DNA of 64,000 nt. Source: Pseudotamlana agarivorans (GTDB taxonomy: Bacteria; Bacteroidota; Bacteroidia; Flavobacteriales; Flavobacteriaceae). Position 1 is the stretch's first letter, and each line of letters begins with the position of its first letter. This document shows positions 27,162 to 36,818 of the stretch, in pieces. Made by a program: the position numbers and the translations under genes. The stretch is taken from NCBI RefSeq assembly GCF_001642835.1, contig NZ_LXEI01000010.1:38374-102373 (forward strand), in the 5' to 3' direction. The notes beneath the pieces were generated by a model. The model did not search any database. It saw nothing but the letters and a program-made list of their open reading frames with translations, and was not told the DNA's origin.

Positions 27162-30100
27162 CTAATATTTAAGGAACTTTATAGAGCGCTTATTAGAATC
27201 CGATTTCAGTTTTAAATTTAATATGTATAAGCCTTCACTTAATGCGCTAACATCAATACTAGCCGATTTTAACGTTCTTTTCGTGATAACTTTTTTACCA
27301 TTAACATCATAGATTATTACAGAGGCTATGTTACTTAAATCTTCAATATGATTTAAAGCGAGGGTCTCCGTTGGTTTATTGTAAGTTGCCGTAACGGTGT
27401 TTTTTGCAACCCCTTCAGTATTTAAAAGACTTCCTTTTTGAAACACAACAGCAAATCGGTTTTCATAGGTACCACTTTGTAGATTAATTTCCGCGATAGT
27501 ATTTCTTAGATCAAAGTAGCTATTCGTTTCAAAATCCTTTAAAAACACTTCCAAGGCATCAGGTAGATGCTGCGAGTCATCAATAGTCATTTTGTAAATA
27601 CCGCCATCGGTAGCTTTTATTGTAACTGGCAATTCATCCTCGATATTAATATGAGGTAAGGCTTGGATAACTAATTCCTTGTCTTCTAATGGCCAGTAAA
27701 TATCATTTTTAAATTCATCAAAAGCTATCGCATCATAACCATTGTCGTAACCTATGGTGGCATGATTTGGATCGTAACCTAAGCCAAAGATTTTCTTTAT
27801 GTTGTTAGGTTCTAAAAACGCAAACCATATTTTGGTTCTGTTATCTTGAGTCGTAGTTGATTTATTACTGTTCGACTTATAGAAAATACTTCCTCCATCT
27901 GAATCTTTTGCAAAAACACGTTGACCATTATTGAATTGAATAAACGCGGTTGAGCTGTTAGTTACAAAAAAACCTTGTCCTACACTAATGTTTCCTGTTG
28001 GTGCTACTTTTGAAGCTGTTCCCATTCCACTTGTTAAACCAGAATTATCAGGAATTGCAGCTGAAATTCCCATAATCAGGTTATAGGTAGCATAACCGCC
28101 TTCGTAATCTTTAAGGTAGTGGCTATTGTTCGAGCTAAAATGCTCCCAAAAATAGAGGGTTCCAGTAATAATTCCAGCATTGTCATTGATAAATTGTGTA
28201 GCATCCATAGCTGAAGGATAGGGGTTGCCAAGTAATAAATCGTTTCCAGCAAGCCCCAATTTTGTATAGTCCCCATCGTTCGGTATACCTTTAAAAACGT
28301 ACTCTTGTTCTGTGCTTGAGGCTCCCGAACCCTTTAAAGTATAGCCTACTCCAGAAGATATTACAGTAGTTGGATCAATGGGCTGCCAAGCATAATAATT
28401 ATTGGTTACTCCACTAAAAGTATACAGCCATCTGCTACTTAAAGTAATTGGCGAAGTGGATGGATCGGCATCTACATTGGGATTAAAAGTTATTGGTCCA
28501 CTAGCATCTTCAAGCCAGCCAATTTCCCATCGACCACCTCTATTCACAGGAGCACTCCAGTAATTGTAATTGTATAAATTTGTGGTGCCTTGTTGTCTAA
28601 TGATCAATGACCCGTTTCCAGAATTTGTCGTTGGTCCCGAGTGATTCTGTATGAGCTGAGCTTCTCCTAATAAGTCTAAGGTACCGTCAATAGTTACAGA
28701 ATCTTCAACTTCTAAAAGTAACCCGTCATTAACATTTAATGTAGCACCCGATTCCACTTCTACTTCTCTTACATGGGCCGTAGCACTTAAGGTGGCTGGA
28801 CTTCCAGCTTTTACAGTTAATTTTAAACAAGCGTCAGCGGCACTTGGTGCATTGGCTGTACCAGAACCATTAAAAAACAACGATCCATCCCAAACAATTT
28901 GGTCGGTGTATCGTAGCGTGAAATAATCTCCATTAGAAAAAGAAACCCCTGATACAGTAGCCGTAGTTCCTGAAATGGTAAGCGGGTAAACTGATGTAGG
29001 CGATGAAACATCAGAATCGTTATCCAAAATTAATTGTAACGGCGAACAAGTAGTACCTTGAAAACCAGATAAATCTATAGCACTTATGTCAAAGGTGACC
29101 GTAACAGTACCCAAATTGTTGGCTTTACTAACACGCCATGTGGTGTTTAACTGTTCAGTGTAATTAGTAGTATTGGTTGCGAACTCATAAGTAGCGTCTT
29201 TAATATTTTCACCCCAAAATAAATAATCGCCATTAGATAAATTCGAAGGGGTGTTTATTCTAACAATGCCTGTACCTTGCGAATCGGTATGACTTGAACT
29301 ATCACTAGCTTGACCTATACCAGCAACGTTATGATCGAAATTTCCATTGGCCGCATTATCTTGAAGATAAAAGTTATTAGCCGTAAGCGCTTGATCATAT
29401 TTTGCAGATAAATAATTATTAATAATGATTCTTTGCGCAGCATTTACTTTGGTTTTAAAAATGGCTACTTCAGTCATATCGCCTACAAAACCAGCAGTTC
29501 CAGAAGTATTCCCTCCTAGATTAAAGCGTTGTGTGCTATAAGAGTTATAGGTTGTTGTGTTACCTCTATTTTGTAACAAATTTTCATTTCTATAAAGTTG
29601 TTTCCCTGTTGTAGGATGAGCACCATAGGACCAAATGGAGTAATTAGTTAAGCCTGAAAGACCACTAACTTGTATTCGGGCATCAGTGCCACAACAAGTT
29701 CCTATATCAAAATAAACTTGGTTCTCCCAAGGGATATGGCAGGTAAATCTGGTTGAGCCAACAAGGGGGTCGGTGGTATATACACAAGATCTTTGAGTGG
29801 TATTATCGGCTCTTACAACTACAAAAGAAGAGGCTTCATTTACTATAAAGTTAGAAGTGGTAAGAGTCATTCCAGTAACTAACTTATTCGAGCCATTAAA
29901 GCTAATCTCATCATAACCATTAACAGCATTAGTTATTAGAGTTGGTCTCTGGGTTGTTGATTCACTCATGTTGAAATCCGAAATTCCAGCAGAATTTTCC
30001 CATGAATCAACGGCAGATGCAGTGGTTGACACCCCATTGTCAGGGCGAAACCACATGATAAGGTTTGAAGAGCCATCATTAGTTCCCACACCCCCAGGGC

Positions 30101-30170
30101 CAGTTTGGGCGTGGTTTACGGCATAAAAAAAGCACAAAACTAGTGCTAGTAGGTATTTAAATTTTGTCAT
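27162..30170 (-). CDS. T9SS-sorted surface protein with LamG-like/DUF8202-type N-terminal region
   Basis: 1002-residue secreted protein. Signal peptide 1-21 (VNHAQ) is followed by TGPGGVGTNDGSSNLIMWFRPD, a LamG/concanavalin-like domain (to about 230), a DUF8202-like segment (NYLSAKYDQALTANNFY to HNVAGIGQ and YLFWGENIKD), a beta-helix-like stretch (EVEVESGATLNVNDGLLLEV), a region with GNGSLIIRQQGTTNLYNYNYW, and a T9SS type A sorting domain (VIIYDVNGKKVITKRTLKSA to SIKFLKY). Likely a cell-surface adhesin. The gene at 30621 is its tandem paralogue. Confidence 0.85.
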   Translation of the reverse strand: MTKFKYLLALVLCFFYAVNHAQTGPGGVGTNDGSSNLIMWFRPDNGVSTTASAVDSWENSAGISDFNMSESTTQRPTLITNAVNGYDEISFNGSNKLVTGMTLTTSNFIVNEASSFVVVRADNTTQRSCVYTTDPLVGSTRFTCHIPWENQVYFDIGTCCGTDARIQVSGLSGLTNYSIWSYGAHPTTGKQLYRNENLLQNRGNTTTYNSYSTQRFNLGGNTSGTAGFVGDMTEVAIFKTKVNAAQRIIINNYLSAKYDQALTANNFYLQDNAANGNFDHNVAGIGQASDSSSHTDSQGTGIVRINTPSNLSNGDYLFWGENIKDATYEFATNTTNYTEQLNTTWRVSKANNLGTVTVTFDISAIDLSGFQGTTCSPLQLILDNDSDVSSPTSVYPLTISGTTATVSGVSFSNGDYFTLRYTDQIVWDGSLFFNGSGTANAPSAADACLKLTVKAGSPATLSATAHVREVEVESGATLNVNDGLLLEVEDSVTIDGTLDLLGEAQLIQNHSGPTTNSGNGSLIIRQQGTTNLYNYNYWSAPVNRGGRWEIGWLEDASGPITFNPNVDADPSTSPITLSSRWLYTFSGVTNNYYAWQPIDPTTVISSGVGYTLKGSGASSTEQEYVFKGIPNDGDYTKLGLAGNDLLLGNPYPSAMDATQFINDNAGIITGTLYFWEHFSSNNSHYLKDYEGGYATYNLIMGISAAIPDNSGLTSGMGTASKVAPTGNISVGQGFFVTNSSTAFIQFNNGQRVFAKDSDGGSIFYKSNSNKSTTTQDNRTKIWFAFLEPNNIKKIFGLGYDPNHATIGYDNGYDAIAFDEFKNDIYWPLEDKELVIQALPHINIEDELPVTIKATDGGIYKMTIDDSQHLPDALEVFLKDFETNSYFDLRNTIAEINLQSGTYENRFAVVFQKGSLLNTEGVAKNTVTATYNKPTETLALNHIEDLSNIASVIIYDVNGKKVITKRTLKSASIDVSALSEGLYILNLKLKSDSNKRSIKFLKY

Positions 30171-30620
30171 GATAAAGATTTATCAAGTTATCTTTAGCTA
30201 TAAGCTTGTTAAAAAGTGTTTTGTCAATTACTGAAAAGCAATTAACTTATTATTATAATAAATGGAGGGAAATCACTTTAATATACATTTCTGAAAAAAT
30301 GAATTCATTTATAACAGATAAAAGTGAATACAATGTTAAGTAAAAGTCTTAAAATGACCCAAAAAAATATTTATTTCTTTTAAAAATATAGAAGTTTTAC
30401 AGAGGAGTGGTAATTCGTTGAATTAATATCAATAGAATAAAAAAACAATTATTTAAAACGAAGTGGTTGATTGCGTAGATTAACCATTTGGCTTAACATC
30501 ACTTGATCAGGAATTTTGTTAGAGATTGAAATTTTTACAAGACACCTATGTAAAAACAGAGAACTTTGAGAAAAAATGTATTCATAGCACTAAAACTTCT
30601 TCCAAACTTAAAATGGCGTT
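30171..30620. other. Intergenic region between the two T9SS paralogues
   Basis: 450 AT-rich bases upstream of the 27162-30170 gene. It should hold that gene's promoter, but I see no perfect TAnnTTTG on the minus strand, no RNA gene and no convincing hairpin. Confidence 0.5.
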
Positions 30621-33600
30621 TTAGTATTTAAGGAATTTTACTGTTTGAAAAAGGATGTTGGTTTTCAGTTTAACGCTTAATATGTATAGTCCATCCTGAA
30701 ACGGACTTAAATTAAGTTGTTCTGATTTTAAGGACTTCTTATTCAATATTTTTTTGCCGTTTGCATCATAAATAATAACGCTTTCAACTTGGTTTAAATC
30801 TTCAAGTTGGCTGATTGTGAGTGTTTTATCAATGTTGTTATAACTCATAGAAATGTTATTTTCTATGGGGGTTTCAGTATTTAGAAGGTTTGCTTTTTGA
30901 AACACAATAGCAAATCGGTTTTCATAGGTACCACTTTGTAGATTAATTTCCGCGATGGTATTTCTTAAATCGTAGTAGCTGTGTGTTTCATAATCCTTTA
31001 GATATACTTCCAAGGCATCAGGTAGATGTTGCGAATCGTCTATAGTCATTTTGTAAATACCGCTATCGGTAGCTTTTATAGTAACTAGTAATTCATCCCC
31101 GATGTTAATATGAGGTAAGGCTTGGATAACTAATTCCTTGTCTTCCAATGGCCAGTAAATATCATTTTTAAATTTATCAATAGATATCGCATCATAACCA
31201 TTATCGTAACCTATGGAGGCATGAATTGGATCGTAACCCAAGCCTAAGATTTTCTTTATGTTGTTAGGCTCTAAAAATGCAAACCATATTTTGGTTCTGT
31301 TATCTTGAGTTGTAGTTGATTTATTGTTGTTAGATTTATAGAAAATACTTCCGTCATCTGAATCTTTTGCAAAAACACGCTGTGAATTGTTGAAAGCAAT
31401 ATTCCCCGTTCCAACAATACTGGTGAAAAAGCCTTGACCAACACTAATGCTTCCTTTCGGTTCTAATTTTGTAGCAGCGCCGATTCCGCTTGTTAAGCCA
31501 GAATTATCAGCAACAGCTTTAGTTCCCATCATCAGGTTATACACGGCATAACCACCTTCGTAATCCTTAAGGTGGTGGCTGTTATTAGAACTGAAATGTT
31601 CCCAGAAATAGAGCGTCCCTTCTATGACGCCGAGATTGTCAGTAATAAATTGATTGGCATTTAATGCTGAAGGGTAAGGGTTGCCGAGTAATATATCGTA
31701 TCCAGAAAATGCTACTTTAGTATAGTTTCCATCGTTAGGTATGCCTTTAAAAATAAACTCTTGTTCTACACTGGTTGCTCCTGAACCTTTTAAAGTGTAG
31801 CCCTCACCAGGAGTTATTACGGTATTGGTTTCTTCTTTTTGCCAACCGGTATAATCGTTAGTATAACCGCTAAAAGTGTATAGCCATCTGCTGCTTAAAG
31901 TTATAGGCATAGTGGTTGGGTCGGCATTTACATTAGAAGTAAAAGTTATAGGTCCGTTTATATCTTCAAGCCAGCCAATTTCCCATCGGCCACTTCTGTT
32001 AACCGGAGCACTCCAGTAATTGTAATTGTAAAGATTCGTAGTTCCTTGCTGTCTGATAATTAATGATCCGTTACCAGAGTTAAAGCTTATGCTTGTGTGA
32101 TTCTGTATGAGCTGTGCTTCTCCTAATAGGTCCAAGGTTCCGTCAATAATTACAGAATCTTCAACTTCTAAAAGTAACCCGTCATTAACATTTAATGTAG
32201 CACCCGATTCCACTTCTACTTCTCTTACATGGGCCGTAGCACTTAAGGTGGTCGGACTTCCAGCTTTTACAGTTAATTTTAAACAAGCATCGGCGACACT
32301 TGGTGCATATGCTGTGCCGGAACCATTAAAAAACGCCGATCCATCCCAAACAATTTGGTCGGTGTAGCGAAGTGTAAAATAATCATCATCAGAAAAAGAA
32401 ACACCAATAGCGGTAGCTGTGGTTCCAGTAATGCTAAGTGAGTGTACTGAAATAGGGGACTGGAAATCAGCATCGTTATCGATAATTAATTGTAATGGTG
32501 GACAACTACTGCCTTGAAAACCAGATAAATCTAAAGCGCTAGTGTCAAAAACGATCGTAACAGTACCCAAATCGTTGGTTTTACTAACACGCCAAGTCGT
32601 ATTGAGCTGTTCGGTGTAATTTGTAGTATTAGTAGTAAATTCATAAGTAGCATCCTTTATATTCTCACCCCAAAATAAATATTCATTATTATTCAAATTA
32701 GAAGGCGAATGCATACGTACAATTCCTGTGCCTTGTGAGTCGGTATGGTTTGTGCCTCCAGTCTGTCCAATACCAGCAACGTTATAGTCGAAATTTCCGT
32801 TTAGAGCTTCATCTTGAGTGTAAAAATCGTTGGTTGTAAGCGCTTGATTATATTTTGCCGATAAATAATTACTAATGATGATTCTTTGAGCAAAATTTAC
32901 TTTGGATTTAAAAATAGCGATCTCAGTCATGTCTCCCTCAAAACCTGCTGCACTTGGAGTGTTACCTCCTAAATTAAAATGCTGGTTACTATCAGAAACG
33001 TAATTGGAGGTATTTGGTCTGTTTTGTAGTAAATGGTCATTTCTAAAAAGCTGTTTACCATTTGAAGAATTAGCAACGTAAGCCCATATGGAATAATTAG
33101 TTAAACCGTTAAGGTTGTTTATTTCAATACGAGCATTATTACTACAACAGGTTCCAATATCGAAGTAAACAATGCCACCCCAAGGAATATGACAGGTAAA
33201 CCTGTTAGAATTAGGATGAGGGTAGGTGGTGTACACGCTAGACTGTTGTGTGATATTATCTGCCTTTACAACAACAAAAGAAGAGGCTTGATTAGTTATA
33301 AAATTCGAACTCGTAAGGGTTTGCCCTGTCTCTAATCTATTATTGCCATTAAAGTTAATCTCGGCATATCCATTAACAGCATTAGTTATTAGAGTGGGTC
33401 TTTGACTGCCTGATTCGCTCATGTTAAAAGCAGGAATTCCGGCAGCGTTTTCCCATGAATCAATTGCGGTTCCAGATGTTGATAAACCATAATCAGGGCG
33501 AAACCACATGATAAGGCTTGAAGTACCATCGTTGCTTCCAACTCCACCTGGTCCCGTTTGGGAATGACATAAACTGAAACTAAGAGCTACTATTAGAACT

Positions 33601-33623
33601 GAAAATGGAGGGAATCTGTTCAT
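30621..33623 (-). CDS. T9SS-sorted surface protein, tandem paralogue
   Basis: 1000-residue secreted protein with the same architecture as the 27162 gene: signal peptide (MNRFPPFSVLIVALSFSLCHSQ), LamG-like domain, DUF8202-like segment, GATLNVNDGLLLEV stretch and T9SS sorting tail ending TVKFLKY. A longer frame begins at 33680, but its first 19 residues look unlike a signal peptide, so the ATG at 33623 is preferred. Some blocks are almost identical in DNA to the paralogue while others are well diverged. Ligand or partner unknown. Confidence 0.84.
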   Translation of the reverse strand: MNRFPPFSVLIVALSFSLCHSQTGPGGVGSNDGTSSLIMWFRPDYGLSTSGTAIDSWENAAGIPAFNMSESGSQRPTLITNAVNGYAEINFNGNNRLETGQTLTSSNFITNQASSFVVVKADNITQQSSVYTTYPHPNSNRFTCHIPWGGIVYFDIGTCCSNNARIEINNLNGLTNYSIWAYVANSSNGKQLFRNDHLLQNRPNTSNYVSDSNQHFNLGGNTPSAAGFEGDMTEIAIFKSKVNFAQRIIISNYLSAKYNQALTTNDFYTQDEALNGNFDYNVAGIGQTGGTNHTDSQGTGIVRMHSPSNLNNNEYLFWGENIKDATYEFTTNTTNYTEQLNTTWRVSKTNDLGTVTIVFDTSALDLSGFQGSSCPPLQLIIDNDADFQSPISVHSLSITGTTATAIGVSFSDDDYFTLRYTDQIVWDGSAFFNGSGTAYAPSVADACLKLTVKAGSPTTLSATAHVREVEVESGATLNVNDGLLLEVEDSVIIDGTLDLLGEAQLIQNHTSISFNSGNGSLIIRQQGTTNLYNYNYWSAPVNRSGRWEIGWLEDINGPITFTSNVNADPTTMPITLSSRWLYTFSGYTNDYTGWQKEETNTVITPGEGYTLKGSGATSVEQEFIFKGIPNDGNYTKVAFSGYDILLGNPYPSALNANQFITDNLGVIEGTLYFWEHFSSNNSHHLKDYEGGYAVYNLMMGTKAVADNSGLTSGIGAATKLEPKGSISVGQGFFTSIVGTGNIAFNNSQRVFAKDSDDGSIFYKSNNNKSTTTQDNRTKIWFAFLEPNNIKKILGLGYDPIHASIGYDNGYDAISIDKFKNDIYWPLEDKELVIQALPHINIGDELLVTIKATDSGIYKMTIDDSQHLPDALEVYLKDYETHSYYDLRNTIAEINLQSGTYENRFAIVFQKANLLNTETPIENNISMSYNNIDKTLTISQLEDLNQVESVIIYDANGKKILNKKSLKSEQLNLSPFQDGLYILSVKLKTNILFQTVKFLKY

Positions 33624-34084
33624 TATTAATAGATTAAGGTTGTGGTGTCTTACATGCTGTATTTGTTGGATGTTATACAATATAGTAAAAATCTTTCAAT
33701 AAAATTTTGTAAATGGTGTGTTTTTTTAGTAATAAAATTATATTTCCATGGTTGTTTTTAGGTAAAATTCTTATGTTATTTTGGTGGTTTTTGATTACTC
33801 AAAAGCGAACAAGTGGTCTGTTTTGACTTGCTTTATTAAAAAAGAAGAATCAAGAATTTTGTCAGTCCCTATTACTATTCCTAATAAACTGTAAAATAGG
33901 GTAAAGAAAGGGGGGCTTAAGTTCAGCAAGTAATGACTTAGGTATTAAATTTGTGTTAATAAGCTAGAGTTATAGAAATTTTTAGTAAATTTAGAAGGTA
34001 ATTTTTTTATAAAAATAACTGCCTATTTAACAAATCTACGTATTACACTAATTTTTACACCAAACCTAAACTTTAAATAAAATT
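33624..34084. other. Divergent intergenic region
   Basis: 461 AT-rich bases between the T9SS gene (minus) and the 64-residue gene (plus). Promoters for both are expected here, but I find no clear -7 box, no RNA gene and no strong hairpin. Confidence 0.5.
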
Positions 34085-34279
34085 ATGGCAAGAGCAATGA
34101 TGGAGTACACGAAAACTGTACTCGATAAAGTGAGTTTCGACAGTAACTTATTTTGCAGAGAAGTGCAAAAAGCAGTTCAAAGACTATTACCATACGAAGT
34201 AGAAGAACTTAAAATTTTTATTTTGTCTTTAGTGCAACAAAATCCAGAATTAAACCAATGTTTAATTTATTTAAAATAA
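34085..34279 (+). CDS. Small conserved hypothetical protein, 64 residues
   Basis: Short helical protein (MARAMMEYTKTVLDKVSFDS, CREVQKAVQRLLPYEVEELK). It has no signal peptide or recognisable catalytic motif. A strong terminator directly after the stop, a good start context and a sequence rich in charged helices support a real gene; similar short proteins are, from memory, common in Flavobacteriaceae. Function unknown. Confidence 0.75.
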   Translation: MARAMMEYTKTVLDKVSFDSNLFCREVQKAVQRLLPYEVEELKIFILSLVQQNPELNQCLIYLK

Positions 34280-34310
34280 AAAAAGGCGACGATTTTAGTC
34301 GCCTTTTTTA
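34279..34310 (+). terminator. Intrinsic terminator after the 64-residue gene
   Basis: AAAAGGCGAC pairs with GTCGCC(TTTTTT) around GATTTTA; six T follow. Confidence 0.9.
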
Positions 34311-34330
34311 TGTATTATAGTTTCCTGCAC

Positions 34331-34338
34331 TATATTTG
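34331..34338 (+). promoter_or_regulatory. -7 promoter box for the small Cys-motif gene
   Basis: TATATTTG is a perfect TAnnTTTG box directly after the terminator; the -33 side (TTTATG at 34306) is weak. It predicts transcription from about 34343, only ten bases before the CTG at 34353. Confidence 0.5.
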
Positions 34339-34352
34339 CAAAAAAAAGCACA

Positions 34353-34733
34353 CTGAAACGATTTTTAGCTGTCATATTATTTTTAATACTTTCTGTAAGA
34401 CCCATGTACTACCTTGGGCAGGTGGCCTATTATGAGCTAAATATTGATTACATTATTGAGAATTACTGTGTTAATAAAGAGGAACCAGAGTTTCAATGTA
34501 ATGGAAAATGTCATCTGGCTAAACAATTCCAGCAAAGTACTCCAGACGAAGATTCAAACTCAAACCATTCCATTTTATTGGAGTGTTTTTATGTGGTTTT
34601 TAACAACCCTCAAACTCACGATATAAATCGTTACCCTCAAATAATCACTACAGATAAAAGTAAAATATTTAGTTTCGATAAGCATTATGCTTATTTAAGG
34701 GATTCTTCTTTGTTTCGACCTCCCATGTGTTAG
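34353..34733 (+). CDS. Small membrane-anchored protein with CNGKCHL motif; start codon uncertain
   Basis: The first ATG (34404) gives 109 residues, but the frame is open upstream and from CTG at 34353 reads (M)KRFLAVILFLILSVRP just before MYYLGQ, a good signal or membrane segment, so a CTG start (126 residues) seems likely. The body carries ENYCVNKEEP and FQCNGKCHLAKQ, a Cys-x3-Cys-His motif that could bind metal, and ends RPPMC. Its position ahead of mbnP/mbnH and a Cys/His-tagged barrel suggests a role in copper handling (inference). A gene of this kind with ATG would be the norm. Confidence 0.6.
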   Translation: MKRFLAVILFLILSVRPMYYLGQVAYYELNIDYIIENYCVNKEEPEFQCNGKCHLAKQFQQSTPDEDSNSNHSILLECFYVVFNNPQTHDINRYPQIITTDKSKIFSFDKHYAYLRDSSLFRPPMC

Positions 34734-34929
34734 TTTTCATAATGTCTTGATGATACTCAAGATAAATACCTCGACATTCTAAATCACAGAATGTTTTCCA
34801 GAACATATATATATTATTTAGCGAAGAGTGCATTTAAACATGCTTTTCAATAGAATACTATGATGTTTTTTCAAGGCTTTAAAAGTGCTTGCCTAAAAAA
34901 GTACAATTATATTTTATTCCAAAACATTA

Positions 34930-35715
34930 ATGAAAACTACAAAATTCGCATGTATCATCATGCTTGCTATATCTATTTTATCATGTTCATCTGACGATGT
35001 AAATAATGATAACATAACAGGAACAGGAGTTCTAACTGTTGAATTTGATAATGCCTATAACGATTCCGATTTACTTTTAGAAACCAGCGTGTATAGCGCT
35101 GTCGATACCGAAAAAATATGGATTTCAGATGTGAAATACATTGTGAGTAATATTCGATTAGAAGATGAAGATGGTGAGGTTTATACCGTTCCAAAAAATG
35201 AGTCTTACTTTATTGTAAATGAATCTGATGAGAATTCCTTATTTATCGATTTATCTGATGTTCCAGCAGGAAACTATAAAAAAATAACTTTCGGACTTGG
35301 AGTCGATCAAGAGAAATACCTTGAAGGGGCTACAGGACAAGGTGATTTTTTATCGAAAGCTGAAGAAGCTGGTATGATGTGGTCATGGCAAGCTGGTTAC
35401 AAGTTTTTTGTTTATGAAGGCTTATATACTTCGGCAACGACTACCACCGAAACGGCTTTTGCATTCCATATGGGAAGCCATGGAACGGCTTTAGACAACT
35501 ACAAAGAGATTACTTTAGACATGCCTACAACGGCACGTGTAAGAACGGATATTTCTCCTGTTGTTCATATTGTGTCAGATTTATCTCAAGTATTAGATGG
35601 ATCAACACAGTTTAAACTTGATGATGCTCCTCAAATTCATGTGGATGCTGTAAAATCACCTCAAATTGCTAGTAATGTGAGTGGTATGTTTATGGTGCAT
35701 CACGTACATAATTAA
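34930..35715 (+). CDS. mbnP: MbnP family copper-binding lipoprotein
   Basis: 261-residue lipoprotein (lipobox ILSC, Cys19). The body fits the MbnP family: a beta-rich start (LTVEFDNAYNDSDL), then GMMWSWQAGYKFFVYEG with Trp151 and Trp153, and FAFHMGSHG with His180 and His184; the tail MFMVHHVHN adds three more His. In characterised MbnP proteins a conserved Trp is oxidised to kynurenine by the partner MbnH, which completes a copper site; which Trp does so here is not certain. The partner gene follows after a 53-base gap that contains a terminator-like hairpin. Confidence 0.88.
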   Translation: MKTTKFACIIMLAISILSCSSDDVNNDNITGTGVLTVEFDNAYNDSDLLLETSVYSAVDTEKIWISDVKYIVSNIRLEDEDGEVYTVPKNESYFIVNESDENSLFIDLSDVPAGNYKKITFGLGVDQEKYLEGATGQGDFLSKAEEAGMMWSWQAGYKFFVYEGLYTSATTTTETAFAFHMGSHGTALDNYKEITLDMPTTARVRTDISPVVHIVSDLSQVLDGSTQFKLDDAPQIHVDAVKSPQIASNVSGMFMVHHVHN

Positions 35716-35727
35716 TAATATTTTATT

Positions 35728-35766
35728 GGCTTGATTGGGTTTACGCTCAATCAGGCCCATTTTTTA
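35728..35766 (+). terminator. Terminator-like hairpin between mbnP and mbnH
   Basis: GGC-T-TGATTGGG pairs with CTCAATCA-G-GCC (35728-35757), followed by CATTTTTTAG. The U-tract ends two bases before the mbnH ATG. If it acts as a partial terminator it would make more MbnP than MbnH. Confidence 0.6.
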
Positions 35767-35768
35767 GA

Positions 35769-36818
35769 ATGAAAAAAATAGGATTAATTATAACCCTTTT
35801 TGGGGTGTTATGGTCATGTTCTGAAGATACCTATGTACCTGTAGAACCTCAAGATTTAGTGTTTGAAACACCTGCTAATTTCCCAGGCCTTAAGTACGAT
35901 TTGTCAGCTAACCCTCTAACAGATATGGGGTTTGAACTTGGTAAAAAGTTGTTTTATGAGGGGAAATTGTCGTCAAGTGGTATTATATCTTGTGGATTTT
36001 GTCACGAGCAATCTTCGGGGTTTACTCATCACGGTCATACCATTAGCCATGGTGAAAATGGCTTAGAAGGGTTTAGGAATACCCAACCCATACAAAATCT
36101 GGCCTATTTCGATGAATTTACTTGGGATGGGGCTGCCATTCATTTAGACTTACAGCCTATTATTCCGATTACGGCAGAGGTTGAAATGAATGAAACCATG
36201 CCTTCCGTATTGGAAAAATTAAGGAATTCATCTGAATATCCAGAATTGTTTAACCGCGCTTTTGGTACTCCAGAAATAAATTCAGAACGCTTGTTAAAAG
36301 CACTTTCCCAATTTATGGTGATGATGGTGTCTTCGAATTCTAAATATGATAAAGTGGTTCGTCAAGAAGAAAATACTGAGTTTACAGCCTTAGAGGCTGA
36401 AGGTTATCGTGTTTTTAATAATAAATGTGCGTCTTGTCATACTGGAGATTTGTTTTCCGATCAATCTTATCGTAATAACGGTATTCCTTACAATAGAAAG
36501 CATCCCGAAGAAGAAGGTAGAAAACGCGTTTCTGGATACGTGTCTGATTTTTACAAGTTTAAAGTGCCCAGTTTAAGAAATATTGAAAAGACATTTCCGT
36601 ATATGCATGATGGTCGTTTTGGGAGTTTACAAGCAGTTTTAGATTTCTATAGTGATGGCATGGTAGAAAATGGGGGAGAAGTGGATGCAAGCTTAATTAA
36701 AGAAGACGGTACTCTAGGAATTGATTTAAGCTCGCAGGATAAGGAAGCCATTATCGCTTTTTTACTAACATTAACAGATTATGAATTTTTAGAAGATGAA
36801 AGATTTTCAGAATATTAA
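35769..36818 (+). CDS. mbnH: MbnH/MauG-like di-heme cytochrome c peroxidase family lipoprotein
   Basis: 349-residue envelope protein with lipobox LWSC (Cys17) and two c-type haem sites: CGFCH (Cys75, Cys78, His79) and CASCH (Cys220, Cys223, His224). Segments LGKKLFYEGKLSSSG, TPSVLEKLR-type linker and FPYMHDGRFGSLQAVLDFY are typical of the CcpA/MauG/MbnH superfamily. Next to mbnP, the most likely job is post-translational oxidation of a tryptophan in that partner. An ordinary peroxide-reducing role remains possible. Its last 23 bases overlap the next gene. Confidence 0.9.
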   Translation: MKKIGLIITLFGVLWSCSEDTYVPVEPQDLVFETPANFPGLKYDLSANPLTDMGFELGKKLFYEGKLSSSGIISCGFCHEQSSGFTHHGHTISHGENGLEGFRNTQPIQNLAYFDEFTWDGAAIHLDLQPIIPITAEVEMNETMPSVLEKLRNSSEYPELFNRAFGTPEINSERLLKALSQFMVMMVSSNSKYDKVVRQEENTEFTALEAEGYRVFNNKCASCHTGDLFSDQSYRNNGIPYNRKHPEEEGRKRVSGYVSDFYKFKVPSLRNIEKTFPYMHDGRFGSLQAVLDFYSDGMVENGGEVDASLIKEDGTLGIDLSSQDKEAIIAFLLTLTDYEFLEDERFSEY

